Below, piece by piece: positions 24,922 to 34,240 of a DNA stretch of 64,000 nucleotides. Position 1 is the stretch's first letter. Each line of letters opens with the position of its first letter. This DNA comes from Mycolicibacillus trivialis (GTDB lineage Bacteria > Actinomycetota > Actinomycetes > Mycobacteriales > Mycobacteriaceae), in NCBI RefSeq assembly GCF_002102395.1, contig NZ_LQPZ01000033.1, positions 1 through 64,000 on the forward strand, read 5' to 3'. Under the pieces are notes generated by a model, which did not search any database, was not told where the DNA came from, and saw only the letters and a list, made by a program, of their open reading frames with translations. Made by a program: the position numbers and the translations under genes.

Positions 24922-25773
24922 ATGAGCAGCCTCGAGGTTGAGCCGGTGACCCCCACCGCCGAAGTGGCCCGATGGTGGCACGGTTATCTGGTCCGCCACC
25001 CACTGGCCGCGCTGCACACCGTCGGCGGCCAGATCGTCTTGGGGTTGCGGACGTTTCAGTGCCTCGGCGTGGACCTGGTCCGCGGCCGGCTGCCGATGCA
25101 GGAGTTCGTCGAGCAGGCGACCTTCATGGCCCGCACCGCGGTGGTACCGACCTTCTTCGTCGCGGTGCCGTTCAGCGTCACGCTGGCGATCCAGTTCAGC
25201 CTGCTCGCCGGGCAATTGGGCGCGACCTCACTGGCCGGTGCCGCCAACGGCCTGGCGGTGATCCGCCAGGGCGCCCCGCTGGTGGCGGCGGTGCTGATGG
25301 CCGCCGCGGTCGGCTCGGCCACCAGCGCCGACCTCGGGTCACGGCGCATCCGTGAGGAGACCGATGCGATGGAGGTCATGGGGGTCTCGGTGATCCGGCG
25401 TCTGGTCGTGCCCCGGCTGCTGGCCAGCGTGGTGGTGGCGATCGCCCTGACCGGATTCACCTGCTTCATCGGGTTTCTCGCCGGCTACGGGTTCACCGTC
25501 ATGCTGCAGGGCGGCACGCCGGGCAGCTACACCGCCACCTTCTCCTCGTTCGCCACCGTCGACGACCTGATCCTCACCCTGATCAAAGGCGTGGTGTTCG
25601 GGGTGATCGTCGCGATCGTCTCCTGCTACAAGGGGCTGAGCGCAAGCGGTGGGCCGGCCGGGGTCGCGAACTCGGTCAACGCCGCTGTGGTGCAGTCGAT
25701 CCTGCTGCTGATGCTGGTCAATGCCCTGTTGAGCCAGATGTATGTGACCCTGTTCCCGAAGGCGAGTTTCTGA
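24922..25773 (+). CDS. YrbEA-type Mce ABC-transporter permease
   Basis: A 283-residue MlaE/YrbE permease with five to six membrane segments. The conserved core includes VGSATSADLGSRRIREETDAMEVMG split around its glutamate-rich EQ-like loop. It is one of the two membrane subunits of a Mce lipid importer powered by the MceG (Mkl) ATPase, which is encoded elsewhere in mycobacteria. It starts 62 bp after the P450 and is followed 2 bp later by YrbEB. Confidence 0.95.
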   Translation: MSSLEVEPVTPTAEVARWWHGYLVRHPLAALHTVGGQIVLGLRTFQCLGVDLVRGRLPMQEFVEQATFMARTAVVPTFFVAVPFSVTLAIQFSLLAGQLGATSLAGAANGLAVIRQGAPLVAAVLMAAAVGSATSADLGSRRIREETDAMEVMGVSVIRRLVVPRLLASVVVAIALTGFTCFIGFLAGYGFTVMLQGGTPGSYTATFSSFATVDDLILTLIKGVVFGVIVAIVSCYKGLSASGGPAGVANSVNAAVVQSILLLMLVNALLSQMYVTLFPKASF

Positions 25774-25775
25774 CC

Positions 25776-26630
25776 ATGGCCGCCACCTTCTACCCGCGCG
25801 CCGTCCGGCCGGTCGTCGTCCTCGCCGACGGCACAACCCGCCAGGCGGCCCGCGCCGGGCACATGGTGACCTTCCTGTTCCAGACCATCGCCGGCATCCC
25901 GCTGGTCTTGCGGCGTTATCCCCGCGAGTTCATGCGGTTGTTCTCCGACGTCACCTGGGGCAACGGGTCCATCGTGGTCGGTGGCGGCACCGCCGGGGTG
26001 GTGCTGGTGGTCGGCGCCGCCGGCGGCGCCGTGGTAGCCATCGAGGGCTACAACGCCCTGAGCCTGTTGGGCCTGGGGCCGGCGACCGGGCTGATCACCG
26101 CGCTGGCTTCGGTGCGGGAGCTCGCCCCGATGATGGCGGCACTCGCGTTCGCCATCCAGGCCGGCTGCCGATTCACCGCGCAGTTGGGCGCGATGCGCAT
26201 CTCCGAGGAGATTGACGCGCTCGAGGCAGTCGCCATCCGGCCCATCCCCTACCTGGTCACCACCCGGGTGGTGGCCTCCGCGCTCGCGGTGGTGCCGCTG
26301 TTCGTCGCCTGTCTGTCGCTGAACTTCCTGGTCTGCCAGTTCGTGGTGTTCATGGCCAGCGGTCAGGCGTCGGGGACCTATCTGCACTATTTCGCCCTGA
26401 TGCTCAGCGGCCGGGACATGGTGTTCGCGGTGATCAAGGTCGCGGTGTTCGTCGGGGTGATGTCGACGATCCAGTGCTACTACGGCTTCTACGCCACCGG
26501 GGGTCCGCAGGGGGTGGGCATCGCTGCGGGTCGCGCGATGCGCGCCAGCATCACGATCATGGTCGGCGTCAACATGCTGCTGACGATGGCGTTCTGGGGT
26601 ATCGACGCCGGCGGAAGGTTGGGTGGGTAG
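25776..26630 (+). CDS. YrbEB-type Mce ABC-transporter permease
   Basis: A 284-residue permease pairing with YrbEA. GATxLI-type helix 1 is followed by the characteristic GCRFTAQLGAMRISEEIDALE block. Membrane segments cluster at about residues 60-95, 150-185 and 215-285. Its TAG stop shares a base with the GTG start of the first Mce gene, so permease and substrate-channel proteins are co-translated. Confidence 0.95.
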   Translation: MAATFYPRAVRPVVVLADGTTRQAARAGHMVTFLFQTIAGIPLVLRRYPREFMRLFSDVTWGNGSIVVGGGTAGVVLVVGAAGGAVVAIEGYNALSLLGLGPATGLITALASVRELAPMMAALAFAIQAGCRFTAQLGAMRISEEIDALEAVAIRPIPYLVTTRVVASALAVVPLFVACLSLNFLVCQFVVFMASGQASGTYLHYFALMLSGRDMVFAVIKVAVFVGVMSTIQCYYGFYATGGPQGVGIAAGRAMRASITIMVGVNMLLTMAFWGIDAGGRLGG

Positions 26631-27940
26631 TGCCCAACATCTTCGAGCCGGACGGCCGGGGTGCCTCGACCAGGACGCTGGCGCTGCGCGGCGTGGTGTT
26701 CCTGGCCGTGCTGTCGGTGGTCGGCGGCCTGCTGGTTGCCAAGTCTCAGGGTCTGCTCGACCGTCGGGTGCAGGTCACCGCGTTGTTGACCAGCGTCGGT
26801 GACGGGCTGCCACCCAAGTCCGACGTCAAATACCGCGGCGTGCTGGTCGGGATGGTCCGGAACGTGACCCCGGCGATCGGTGGCGGTCTCAACGTCGTCA
26901 ACATCGACCTCGACCCGCAGTACGCCCGGTCGATCCCGGCCGCCGTCACCGCCCGCATCGTGCCCAGCAACGCCTTCGCGGTGTCCTCGGTCCAGCTGGT
27001 CGGCACCGGCGACGGCCGGCCGATCCGGTCCGGCGACACCGTCGGCGAGGACCGCTCACTGCCCGCGCAGCTGTTCCAGACCACGCTGGCCAAGCTGCGC
27101 GAACTGGTCTCGGCGCTGACCCGGCCCGACGGCGATCGCACGATCGGTCTGATCCGCGCCATCGCCGACGCCACCGCCGATCGCGGCCCGCAACTGACCT
27201 CCGCGGCAGGCGGACTCAACCGCATCGTCGCGGAGATGAACGACCTCAGCGTCGACACCGGCGAGCCGGCGATGCTGCAGACCTGGGACTCGGCGATCAC
27301 CGCGCTGCGCGGTACCGCACCCGAGCTGGTCGACGCGCTGCACAATGCGGTGCTACCCATGCAGACGGTCGCCGAGCGGCAGGCTGACCTGTCCGCGCTG
27401 CTGACCGGCAGCCGCGACACGGTCGGCACGGTCGGCACCGCGTTGGAGAACCGCGCCGACCAGATGCTGGCGATCAGCACCCAGTTGACCCCGGTCCTCG
27501 GTGTGTTGGCGGATAATTCGGCGAAGTACCCGGCGATCGGGGTGTCGCTGAACAACGTGGTCGAGAAGTTCTTCGCCGAGCTGTGGACCCGTACCGGCAA
27601 GAAGTTGAGCTTCACGTTCAAGTTGGTGGTGGCACTCGCCCCGCTGCGCCTCTACACCCGGGCCGACTGCCCCGCCTACGGCGAGTTGCGCGGGGCCAGT
27701 TGCGACACCGCACCGGAGGTGGAGCCGGTCTTCGACTTCGCCGGCATGCCCGACATGCGTTCCTACCTCCCACCGCCCGGGATCTCCCTGCCACCGGAAC
27801 CGGACACCGCGGCAGGAGTCGAGGCGCCGCAACCGGACACGGTGGCCGACGAGTTGCTGCTGACACCGCTGAACCCGCCACCACCGGCCCCCACCTTCGA
27901 CCCGACGCCCGACGACGAGGCACCGGGGGGTACGCCGTGA
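26630..27940 (+). CDS. MceA-type lipid-transfer protein
   Basis: A 436-residue first Mce subunit. One N-terminal membrane anchor (about 19-38) precedes an MCE beta-barrel domain (about 45-120; DVKYRGVLVGMV). A long helical region (about 150-330) would form the periplasmic tunnel, and the C-terminus is proline-rich. Cysteines near DCPAY and ASCDT are typical of MceA. The start is the GTG at 26630, overlapping the permease stop. The substrate is not evident; neighbours point to an isoprenoid or carotenoid-like lipid. Confidence 0.93.
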   Translation: MPNIFEPDGRGASTRTLALRGVVFLAVLSVVGGLLVAKSQGLLDRRVQVTALLTSVGDGLPPKSDVKYRGVLVGMVRNVTPAIGGGLNVVNIDLDPQYARSIPAAVTARIVPSNAFAVSSVQLVGTGDGRPIRSGDTVGEDRSLPAQLFQTTLAKLRELVSALTRPDGDRTIGLIRAIADATADRGPQLTSAAGGLNRIVAEMNDLSVDTGEPAMLQTWDSAITALRGTAPELVDALHNAVLPMQTVAERQADLSALLTGSRDTVGTVGTALENRADQMLAISTQLTPVLGVLADNSAKYPAIGVSLNNVVEKFFAELWTRTGKKLSFTFKLVVALAPLRLYTRADCPAYGELRGASCDTAPEVEPVFDFAGMPDMRSYLPPPGISLPPEPDTAAGVEAPQPDTVADELLLTPLNPPPPAPTFDPTPDDEAPGGTP

Positions 27941-28977
27941 CCGCCTACCGTCGCCAGATCCTCTGGCTCGTCGTCTTTCTGGTGATCTGCCTGTCGCTGA
28001 CGTGGACCATCCTGGTGACGCTGCGCCGCGAGGTGGCCGGCCCGGCTAACACCTACACCGCCGCGTTCACCGACGTGACCGGGTTGCGCGCCGGCTCCGA
28101 CGTCCGCATCGCCGGGGTACGGGTGGGCCGGGTGGACTCGGTGGATCTCGAGGGCGAGCTCGCGGTGGCCCGATTCCGGGTGGAGCGCGGCCAACCGGTC
28201 TACGGCAACACCAAGGTCTCGGTGGTCTACCAGAACATCATCGGGCAGCGCTACCTGGCCTTGACGCTCGACGATTTCGGTGCACCCGAACAGCTGCCCG
28301 ACGGCAGCCGCATCCCGGTCGAGCACACCGAGCCGTCGTTCGACGTCAGCAACCTGCTCAACGGCTTCGAGCCGCTGTTCACCCTGCTCGACCCGGCCAA
28401 CCGGGGCAACCTGTCCAACGCACTGATCAAGGCCCTGCAGGGCGACGAGGGTTCGATGGCGGTGCTGATCAGCGAGACGTCGCGGCTCGCCCAATCGATC
28501 GCCGGCCCCGATCAGCTGCTCGGTTCGGTGATCGAGAGCCTGACCAAGGTCACCGAGAACCTCGCCGCTCAGGGCGGCAACCTGCAGACCACCCTGCGGC
28601 AGATGCGGGCGGTGGTCTCCGGGCTCAACGCCCACCGCGACGAGTTGGTCGTCTCGATCGGCTCGATTTCCACCGTGGTGGCGCAGCTGTCCGGGATCCT
28701 CGGCCGGGTCCAGCCCGACCTCAACGACCTGCTGGACCGGGAGCCCGGCCTACTGGCCACCCTGGTGGCCGACCGCGACCAGGTCGCCCGGCTCGGCGCG
28801 AACCTGCCCGCGGTGCTCAAGGGCCTGGCCCGCATCACCGGCGACAGCGCGGCGATGAGCGCGCAGGCCTGCGACTTCAACTTCACCCTGTTCAACTTCC
28901 TGAAACCGATTGTGCCCTCGATCATCAACGCGGCCACCCCGGGCGGTCAGCGTCAGTACTCGTCGATGTGCAGGTGA
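27937..28977 (+). CDS. MceB-type lipid-transfer protein
   Basis: A 346-residue Mce subunit with a membrane anchor at about 8-28. The MCE domain follows (TDVTGLRAGSDVRIAGVRVG at about 44-63), then helical tunnel segments and a short C-terminus ending in SSMCR. The GTG at 27937 overlaps the previous stop as GTGA. It assembles with the five other Mce proteins into a heterohexameric conduit across the cell wall. Confidence 0.94.
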   Translation: MTAYRRQILWLVVFLVICLSLTWTILVTLRREVAGPANTYTAAFTDVTGLRAGSDVRIAGVRVGRVDSVDLEGELAVARFRVERGQPVYGNTKVSVVYQNIIGQRYLALTLDDFGAPEQLPDGSRIPVEHTEPSFDVSNLLNGFEPLFTLLDPANRGNLSNALIKALQGDEGSMAVLISETSRLAQSIAGPDQLLGSVIESLTKVTENLAAQGGNLQTTLRQMRAVVSGLNAHRDELVVSIGSISTVVAQLSGILGRVQPDLNDLLDREPGLLATLVADRDQVARLGANLPAVLKGLARITGDSAAMSAQACDFNFTLFNFLKPIVPSIINAATPGGQRQYSSMCR

Positions 28978-28997
28978 GGGCCGTGCAGGTGAGAAAG

Positions 28998-30044
28998 ATG
29001 ACCACGGAAGAACCGCGCCGTAAACGGGTCCTGGAGGACCTCAACACCGCCTGGCTGGGGACGATCTCGCTGCTGGTGCTGGTGGCGCTGATCGTCGCCA
29101 CCACGCTGGTGAACTCCCTGCACCTGGGAAAGACCACCTATCGCGCCGAGTTCGGCCAGGTCGCCGGCGTCCGGGCCGGCGACCAGGTCAACATCGCCGG
29201 CGTCCCGGTCGGTGCGGTGAGCAGCACCGAGCTCGCCGGCGACCGGGTGGTGGTGACGATGAAGATCCGGCACGGTGTGGTGCTGGGCGCCGACACCACC
29301 GCCGCGATCAAGCTCACCACGATCCTGGGATCGCGCTACATCGACGTCAAGCCCCGCGGCGCCGATGCGCTACCCGATCGCCGGATCCCGCTCGCTCACA
29401 CCAGCGTCCCCTACGACCTGCAAAAACTCCTCCAGGACTCGACCCGGACCTTCGAGGACGTCGACGCCGCCCAGTTCGCGAAGTCCATGGAGATCGTCTC
29501 GGCGCAATTGCAGGGGGTGCCGTCGATCCTGCCGGACGCCCTGACCAACGTGCACAACCTGGCCCAGATCGTCGCCGACCGCCGCGACCAGATCGGTGCG
29601 CTGTTGGACAGCACCGCCCAGGTCGCCGCGATGCTGGGCGGCCAGCGCAGCGATCTCGCCGCCCTGGTGCGCCAGGGCGACGAGCTGATCGGTGAGATCG
29701 TGGCCCGGCGGGACAGCGCGGTGCGGCTGCTGCAGGCCTCGACCGACCTGGTCACCGTCGTCCGCGACACCCTGGTGGACCGGCGTCCGCAGATCGACAA
29801 GCTCCTGACCGATCTGCGTGAGGTCACCGCGATGGTCGGCGACCACGACGAGTTGCTGCGCAACCTGTTCCAGGCCATGCCGTTGGCGATGCGCAACCTG
29901 GCCAACGCCACCGGCTCCGGGCCGTACCTGGACTTCCTGCTGCCCGGCGGGCTGATGGTCGATTCCTGGATGTGCGCCATCAGCGGCCGTGCGGAGCAAT
30001 GGGAGTGGCCCGAGCGCTACCAGTACTTCAAGGACTGTGAATGA
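28998..30044 (+). CDS. MceC-type lipid-transfer protein
   Basis: A 348-residue Mce subunit. The membrane anchor lies at about residues 19-41, and the MCE domain contains GQVAGVRAGDQVNIAGVPVG. The ATG at 28998 is chosen because AGGTGAG lies just upstream. GTG codons at 28968 and 28983 begin two copies of the short direct repeat GTGCAGGTGAG and are alternative starts; the first would overlap the MceB stop. The stop overlaps the next gene as ATGA. Confidence 0.92.
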   Translation: MTTEEPRRKRVLEDLNTAWLGTISLLVLVALIVATTLVNSLHLGKTTYRAEFGQVAGVRAGDQVNIAGVPVGAVSSTELAGDRVVVTMKIRHGVVLGADTTAAIKLTTILGSRYIDVKPRGADALPDRRIPLAHTSVPYDLQKLLQDSTRTFEDVDAAQFAKSMEIVSAQLQGVPSILPDALTNVHNLAQIVADRRDQIGALLDSTAQVAAMLGGQRSDLAALVRQGDELIGEIVARRDSAVRLLQASTDLVTVVRDTLVDRRPQIDKLLTDLREVTAMVGDHDELLRNLFQAMPLAMRNLANATGSGPYLDFLLPGGLMVDSWMCAISGRAEQWEWPERYQYFKDCE

Positions 30045-31150
30045 GACGACGGCTGCTCACCATCGGCGCGGCGCTGGCCGTGCTGCTCGCCGTGCTCGGC
30101 GCCGCCTACGGGTTCACCGGCTCCGGCGACACCCCTCCCCTGCGGATCACCGCGCACTTCGACAACGCCGTCGGACTGTACAAGGGCAATACCGTTGCGG
30201 TGCTGGGGATGCCGGTCGGCCAGGTCGACGAAATCACCTCGACCGACCGCGGTGTGCGGGTGGTGCTCAGCGTCGACGGCAACGTGCGGCTGCCCGCCGA
30301 CGTGACCGCGGTGACCGTCGGCACCTCGATCCTCACCGACCGGCACGTCGAGTTGACCCCCGCCTACACCGACGGCCCCGTGCTGGAAGACGGGGCGGTG
30401 CTGGGCCCGGACCGCACCCGCACCCCCATCGAGTTCGACCGGGTGCTCGCGATGGTCGACAAGCTCGGTGGCGCCCTCGGCGGGGACGGTTCGGGGGGCG
30501 GGCCGATGGCCGATCTGCTCAACGCCTCCTCGGCGATCACCGCCACCAGCGGCCCGCAGATCAAGGAAGCCCTGGGCAAGCTGTCCGAGGCACTGCGGGT
30601 GGGCGCCGACGGCGGAGCGGCCACCGAGGAGAACATCACCACGATCATCGACAACGTCAGCACGCTGCTCGACGCGGCGGCGCAGAACGAGGAGCTGGTG
30701 CGCACGTTCGGCACCGACATCCGTCGTCTCAGCGACCTGCTGGCAGAGGAGAACATCGGTCGCGGCGGTACCGGCGCCCAGGTCAACGCCGTGCTCGAGC
30801 AGGTCGACACGTTGCTCACCGACCACGGTGCGGACATCAAGGCCACCGTGCAGAGCAGCGACAACCTCACCCGGGCGCTGGTGGACTACCGCCGCGAACT
30901 CGCCGAAGTGTTCAACGTGGCCCCGCTGGCCGTCGACAACGTCGCCAACGCGATGGACACCGACAACGGCATGCTGCGCGTCGGCGCACATTTCGACTCG
31001 GTGTTCTTCGACAGCTCGATGACCAAAGAGGTGTGCAACATCCTCGGGCTGCGCCAGCTCGGGTGCCGCACCGGCACGGTGCGGGACATGGGGCCCGACT
31101 TCGGAGTGACCCACGTCCTCGAGGGACTGACCCGGCTGGGGGAGAAATGA
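30041..31150 (+). CDS. MceD-type lipid-transfer protein
   Basis: A 369-residue Mce subunit. The N-terminal anchor is at about 4-22, the MCE domain at about 32-115 (VGLYKGNTVAVLGMPVG), and the helical tunnel segment follows. ATG at 30041 overlaps the MceC stop, and its own stop overlaps the MceE start, both as ATGA. Unlike many MceD proteins it lacks a long proline-rich tail. Confidence 0.94.
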   Translation: MRRRLLTIGAALAVLLAVLGAAYGFTGSGDTPPLRITAHFDNAVGLYKGNTVAVLGMPVGQVDEITSTDRGVRVVLSVDGNVRLPADVTAVTVGTSILTDRHVELTPAYTDGPVLEDGAVLGPDRTRTPIEFDRVLAMVDKLGGALGGDGSGGGPMADLLNASSAITATSGPQIKEALGKLSEALRVGADGGAATEENITTIIDNVSTLLDAAAQNEELVRTFGTDIRRLSDLLAEENIGRGGTGAQVNAVLEQVDTLLTDHGADIKATVQSSDNLTRALVDYRRELAEVFNVAPLAVDNVANAMDTDNGMLRVGAHFDSVFFDSSMTKEVCNILGLRQLGCRTGTVRDMGPDFGVTHVLEGLTRLGEK

Positions 31151-32274
31151 CCGGTGCTCACCGGCGGTGGGCCCGCCGCTGGCTGTCACCGCTGCTGGCG
31201 GCCACGGTGCTGGTCGGCTGCTCGAAGGGCGTGGAGGACCTCCCGTTGCCCGCGCCGGGACTCGGCGGCTCCTCCTACCAGCTCAATGCGGTCTTCACCA
31301 ACGCGTTGAACCTCCCCGACCGGGCCAAGGTCCGCGTCGGCGGCGCCGACGTCGGCGAGGTGGTGGCGATGCGCGCCGAGAACTACACCGCGGTGGTGCA
31401 GATGCAGATCATCGACGGGGTGCGGCTGCCGGTCGGCACCACCGCCGAACTGCGGTCGGCCACCCCGCTCGGCGACATCTTCGTCGCGCTGCACCCGCCC
31501 GACATCGGGGACGCGACCGCCCTGCGCGACGGCGACACGATCGCGCTGCCCCAAACCGTCGCCGCGGCCACCGTCGAGGACGTGCTCACCTCGACGTCGA
31601 TGCTGGTCAACGGCGGCGTCGTGCGCAACCTGACCCGGGTCCTCAACGGCCTGGGCTCCGCGGTGGGCCCCGACGGGGAGGGGCTGGCCGCGATGATCCA
31701 GGAGTCCCGGCGGCTGGTGACCACCATGTCGGCGCGCTCCGACGAGATCCGCACCGTGCTCACCGGGGTGACCGAGCTGGCCGAGACCCTCGACGCCGAC
31801 CGCACCGCGATCAACGAGGTGCTCGGATCGTCGGCGCCCGCCTTGGCGGTCATCGCCGACAACACCACCCAGATCGTCGACCTGATTCAGCGGATGAACG
31901 TGGTCACCGCCCAGTTGGAACGCTTCCCGTCCATCGCCGGAACCGACACCCGCAGCCTGGTCCGTGACCTCAATGCGCTGTCGGCCGCGTTCAACGACGC
32001 CGCACTCGATCCGCAGGTCAGCCTGGACAATCTGCTGCGGGTCATCCCGCCGGCACTGAAGTTCTTCTCCTCCAACGCCGCCCACTCCGACGTCGACCTG
32101 CAGCAGGTGGCGTTGGGGCACATCGAAGACCTCAACCACCTGGGTGACCCGGCCTTCCACGGCCCCAAGTGGACCGACTGGGACAACCTCGTCGGATCGC
32201 TGAAGTTCGTCTTGACCCAACTCGGCGACCGGGTGTGGGGGCCCGACCGCGGACAGGTATGGGGGCCGAAATGA
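31147..32274 (+). CDS. MceE-type lipoprotein (Lpr-like)
   Basis: A 375-residue Mce lipoprotein. The signal peptide ends in the lipobox LVGC at about residues 22-25, so the mature protein is lipid-anchored. The MCE domain (ALNLPDRAKVRVGGADVG) follows. MceE is the lipoprotein position in all mycobacterial mce operons, which confirms the gene order. It overlaps both neighbours by 4 bp. Confidence 0.95.
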   Translation: MTGAHRRWARRWLSPLLAATVLVGCSKGVEDLPLPAPGLGGSSYQLNAVFTNALNLPDRAKVRVGGADVGEVVAMRAENYTAVVQMQIIDGVRLPVGTTAELRSATPLGDIFVALHPPDIGDATALRDGDTIALPQTVAAATVEDVLTSTSMLVNGGVVRNLTRVLNGLGSAVGPDGEGLAAMIQESRRLVTTMSARSDEIRTVLTGVTELAETLDADRTAINEVLGSSAPALAVIADNTTQIVDLIQRMNVVTAQLERFPSIAGTDTRSLVRDLNALSAAFNDAALDPQVSLDNLLRVIPPALKFFSSNAAHSDVDLQQVALGHIEDLNHLGDPAFHGPKWTDWDNLVGSLKFVLTQLGDRVWGPDRGQVWGPK

Positions 32275-33569
32275 GCGCCGCCCCCACTCGCCTGCTGCAC
32301 CTGCCCGCCGCCGCGGCGGTGTGGGCGGCGCGCACGGCCTCAAGGAACAAGCTGCTGTTCTCCGCGCTCGCCCAGGTGGTCCTGGTCGTGATCGGCTCGA
32401 TCTACCTGTTGTTCGGAGCGCTGCGCACCAATCCGATCGCCGCCCAGATGACCGTGCGGGTCCACCTCGAGGATTCCGGCGGGCTGCTGGCCGATCAGGA
32501 CGTCACCCTCAACGGGATCCCGATCGGCCGGGTCAAGGCGGTGGAGATCACCGCCGACGGTGTGCAGGCCGTGGCCCAGATCGACGGGCACATCAAGATC
32601 CCGCGCGACGGCACCACCGTGCGGGTCTCGGCGCTGTCCCCGGCCGGGGAGCAGTACCTCGACTTCCAGCCCACCGGTGCGGTCGGGCCGCTGCTGACCG
32701 ACGGCAGCGTGATCGATCAATCCGACACCACGACGCCGGTGCCGCTGTGGCGGCTGCTCGACAACATCGAAGGCCTGCTCGCCCAGACCGATCCGGCGCA
32801 ACTCGAGCAGGTCATGGGCGAGTTGGGGGTCAGCGCCGAGGGGCCGCAGAAGCTACGGGATCTGTTGGCCGGCGGCCAGATGCTGATCTCCACCCTCGAC
32901 GGGGTGTTGCCGCAGACCGTGACCCTGCTGCGCAGCAGCCGCCCGGTGTTCAAGATCTTCGACGACTCCTCGGCCGGGCTGAGCCGCCTCGCCGACAACC
33001 TCGGCGGGACCCTGAGCGGGATCAGCGCCAAGGACGACGGAATCCGGCGGCTGCTCGATCAGACACCGCGCCTGCTCGACACCGCCGACGGGGTCATCGA
33101 TGAGAACTCCGCGACCATGGTGCAGCTGCTGGGGAATCTGACCACCGTGGCGCAGCTGTCCTATGTGCGGGTGCCGGCGTTGGCGCATCTGTTCCGCGAC
33201 GACCGGCCCTCGGTGCTCGACGGGGTGGCGTCGCTGATGCACGACGGCGGGATCTGGGCGATCGCCGACATCTACCCGCGCTACTTCTGTGACTATCCGC
33301 ACCCGCGCGACGTGCCGTTCATCCCGAACTATCCCGAGCCGTACATGTACACCTACTGCCTCAACGACGATCCCGGCGTGTTGGTGCGCGGTGCCCGCAA
33401 CGCTCCGGCGCCCGCGGACGGGATCGACACCGCCGGACCGCCGCCCGGGCTGGACACGCTGCAGCGCACCGATCCGACCCCGTCCGGGCCCTACACCATC
33501 GACCTGCCCTACGGCGGCCCGCCGATGCCGCCGGAGTCAGAACCCCAACGCCAGGGCGGCCCCTATTAA
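32271..33569 (+). CDS. MceF-type lipid-transfer protein
   Basis: A 432-residue last Mce subunit. The anchor lies at about residues 32-52, the MCE domain contains DSGGLLADQDVTLNGIPIG, and the proline-rich C-terminus begins at about residue 375. Cysteines near YFCDYP and YTYCLND are family-typical. The stop is followed 20 bp later by a strong ribosome site for the Mce-associated gene. Confidence 0.94.
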   Translation: MSAAPTRLLHLPAAAAVWAARTASRNKLLFSALAQVVLVVIGSIYLLFGALRTNPIAAQMTVRVHLEDSGGLLADQDVTLNGIPIGRVKAVEITADGVQAVAQIDGHIKIPRDGTTVRVSALSPAGEQYLDFQPTGAVGPLLTDGSVIDQSDTTTPVPLWRLLDNIEGLLAQTDPAQLEQVMGELGVSAEGPQKLRDLLAGGQMLISTLDGVLPQTVTLLRSSRPVFKIFDDSSAGLSRLADNLGGTLSGISAKDDGIRRLLDQTPRLLDTADGVIDENSATMVQLLGNLTTVAQLSYVRVPALAHLFRDDRPSVLDGVASLMHDGGIWAIADIYPRYFCDYPHPRDVPFIPNYPEPYMYTYCLNDDPGVLVRGARNAPAPADGIDTAGPPPGLDTLQRTDPTPSGPYTIDLPYGGPPMPPESEPQRQGGPY

Positions 33570-33589
33570 ACCGAAACAGGAGGTTCGTG

Positions 33590-34240
33590 ATGACCGGTAA
33601 GGCTTCCGCCACCGTCGAACGCGACACGGGTACCGAACTCGACGCGCTCGAAGCCCTCACCGCCGATGAATTCGACGCCGACGATTCCGGTGGCGACCAG
33701 CGTGGAGGCGACACCGTCGCCGTCGGGGAGGACCCGCAGAGCGCGCCGACGCGCCGACGCCGCCTGCAGCTACGCGCCGCCGTCGGTGCCGCGGCGGCAC
33801 TCATCATCGGCCTCGGTGGGCTCAGCGGCTACCTGGGCTGGCAGTACCACGACGTGCGGGCGGTGCAGGCCGCCGCCGAACAGGCGCGTCAGGCCGCCGA
33901 GAGCTACGCGGTGACGCTGACCTCGATCGACACCCGCGACCTCGACGCCAACTTCGATGCGGTGCTCGACGGCGCGACCGGCGAGTTCCGCGAGATCTAT
34001 CAGACCTCGAGCGCCAAACTGCGCCAACTGCTCATCGACAATCAGGCCGCCGGGCGCGGGGTGGTGCTCGACTCGGCGATCCAATCGGCCGGCAAGGACG
34101 AGGTGAAGGTGTTGCTGTTCGTCGACCAGACCGTCTCCAACACCGAGGTGCCCGACCCGCGGGTGGACCGCAGTCGGATCGCGATGACCATGCAACGCGT
34201 CGACGGCCGGTGGAAGGCCAGTGAGGTGGAACTGCCGTGA
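33590..34240 (+). CDS. Mce-associated membrane protein (Mam/Mas type)
   Basis: A 216-residue protein with an acidic N-terminal cytoplasmic region, one membrane helix at about 66-86 and a C-terminal NTF2-like domain outside the membrane. The pattern SYAVTLTSIDTRDLDANFDAVLDG and the terminal VDGRWKASEVE are characteristic of Mce-associated proteins that stabilise the Mce complex. The ATG at 33590 lies 6 nt from AGGAGG; a GTG one codon earlier is less well spaced. Confidence 0.9.
   Translation: MTGKASATVERDTGTELDALEALTADEFDADDSGGDQRGGDTVAVGEDPQSAPTRRRRLQLRAAVGAAAALIIGLGGLSGYLGWQYHDVRAVQAAAEQARQAAESYAVTLTSIDTRDLDANFDAVLDGATGEFREIYQTSSAKLRQLLIDNQAAGRGVVLDSAIQSAGKDEVKVLLFVDQTVSNTEVPDPRVDRSRIAMTMQRVDGRWKASEVELP

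Noticed and set aside
24922..33569. Assignment to a numbered mce operon (mce1-mce8)
   Set aside because: The six Mce proteins have family-wide motifs only; without alignment the number would be a guess.
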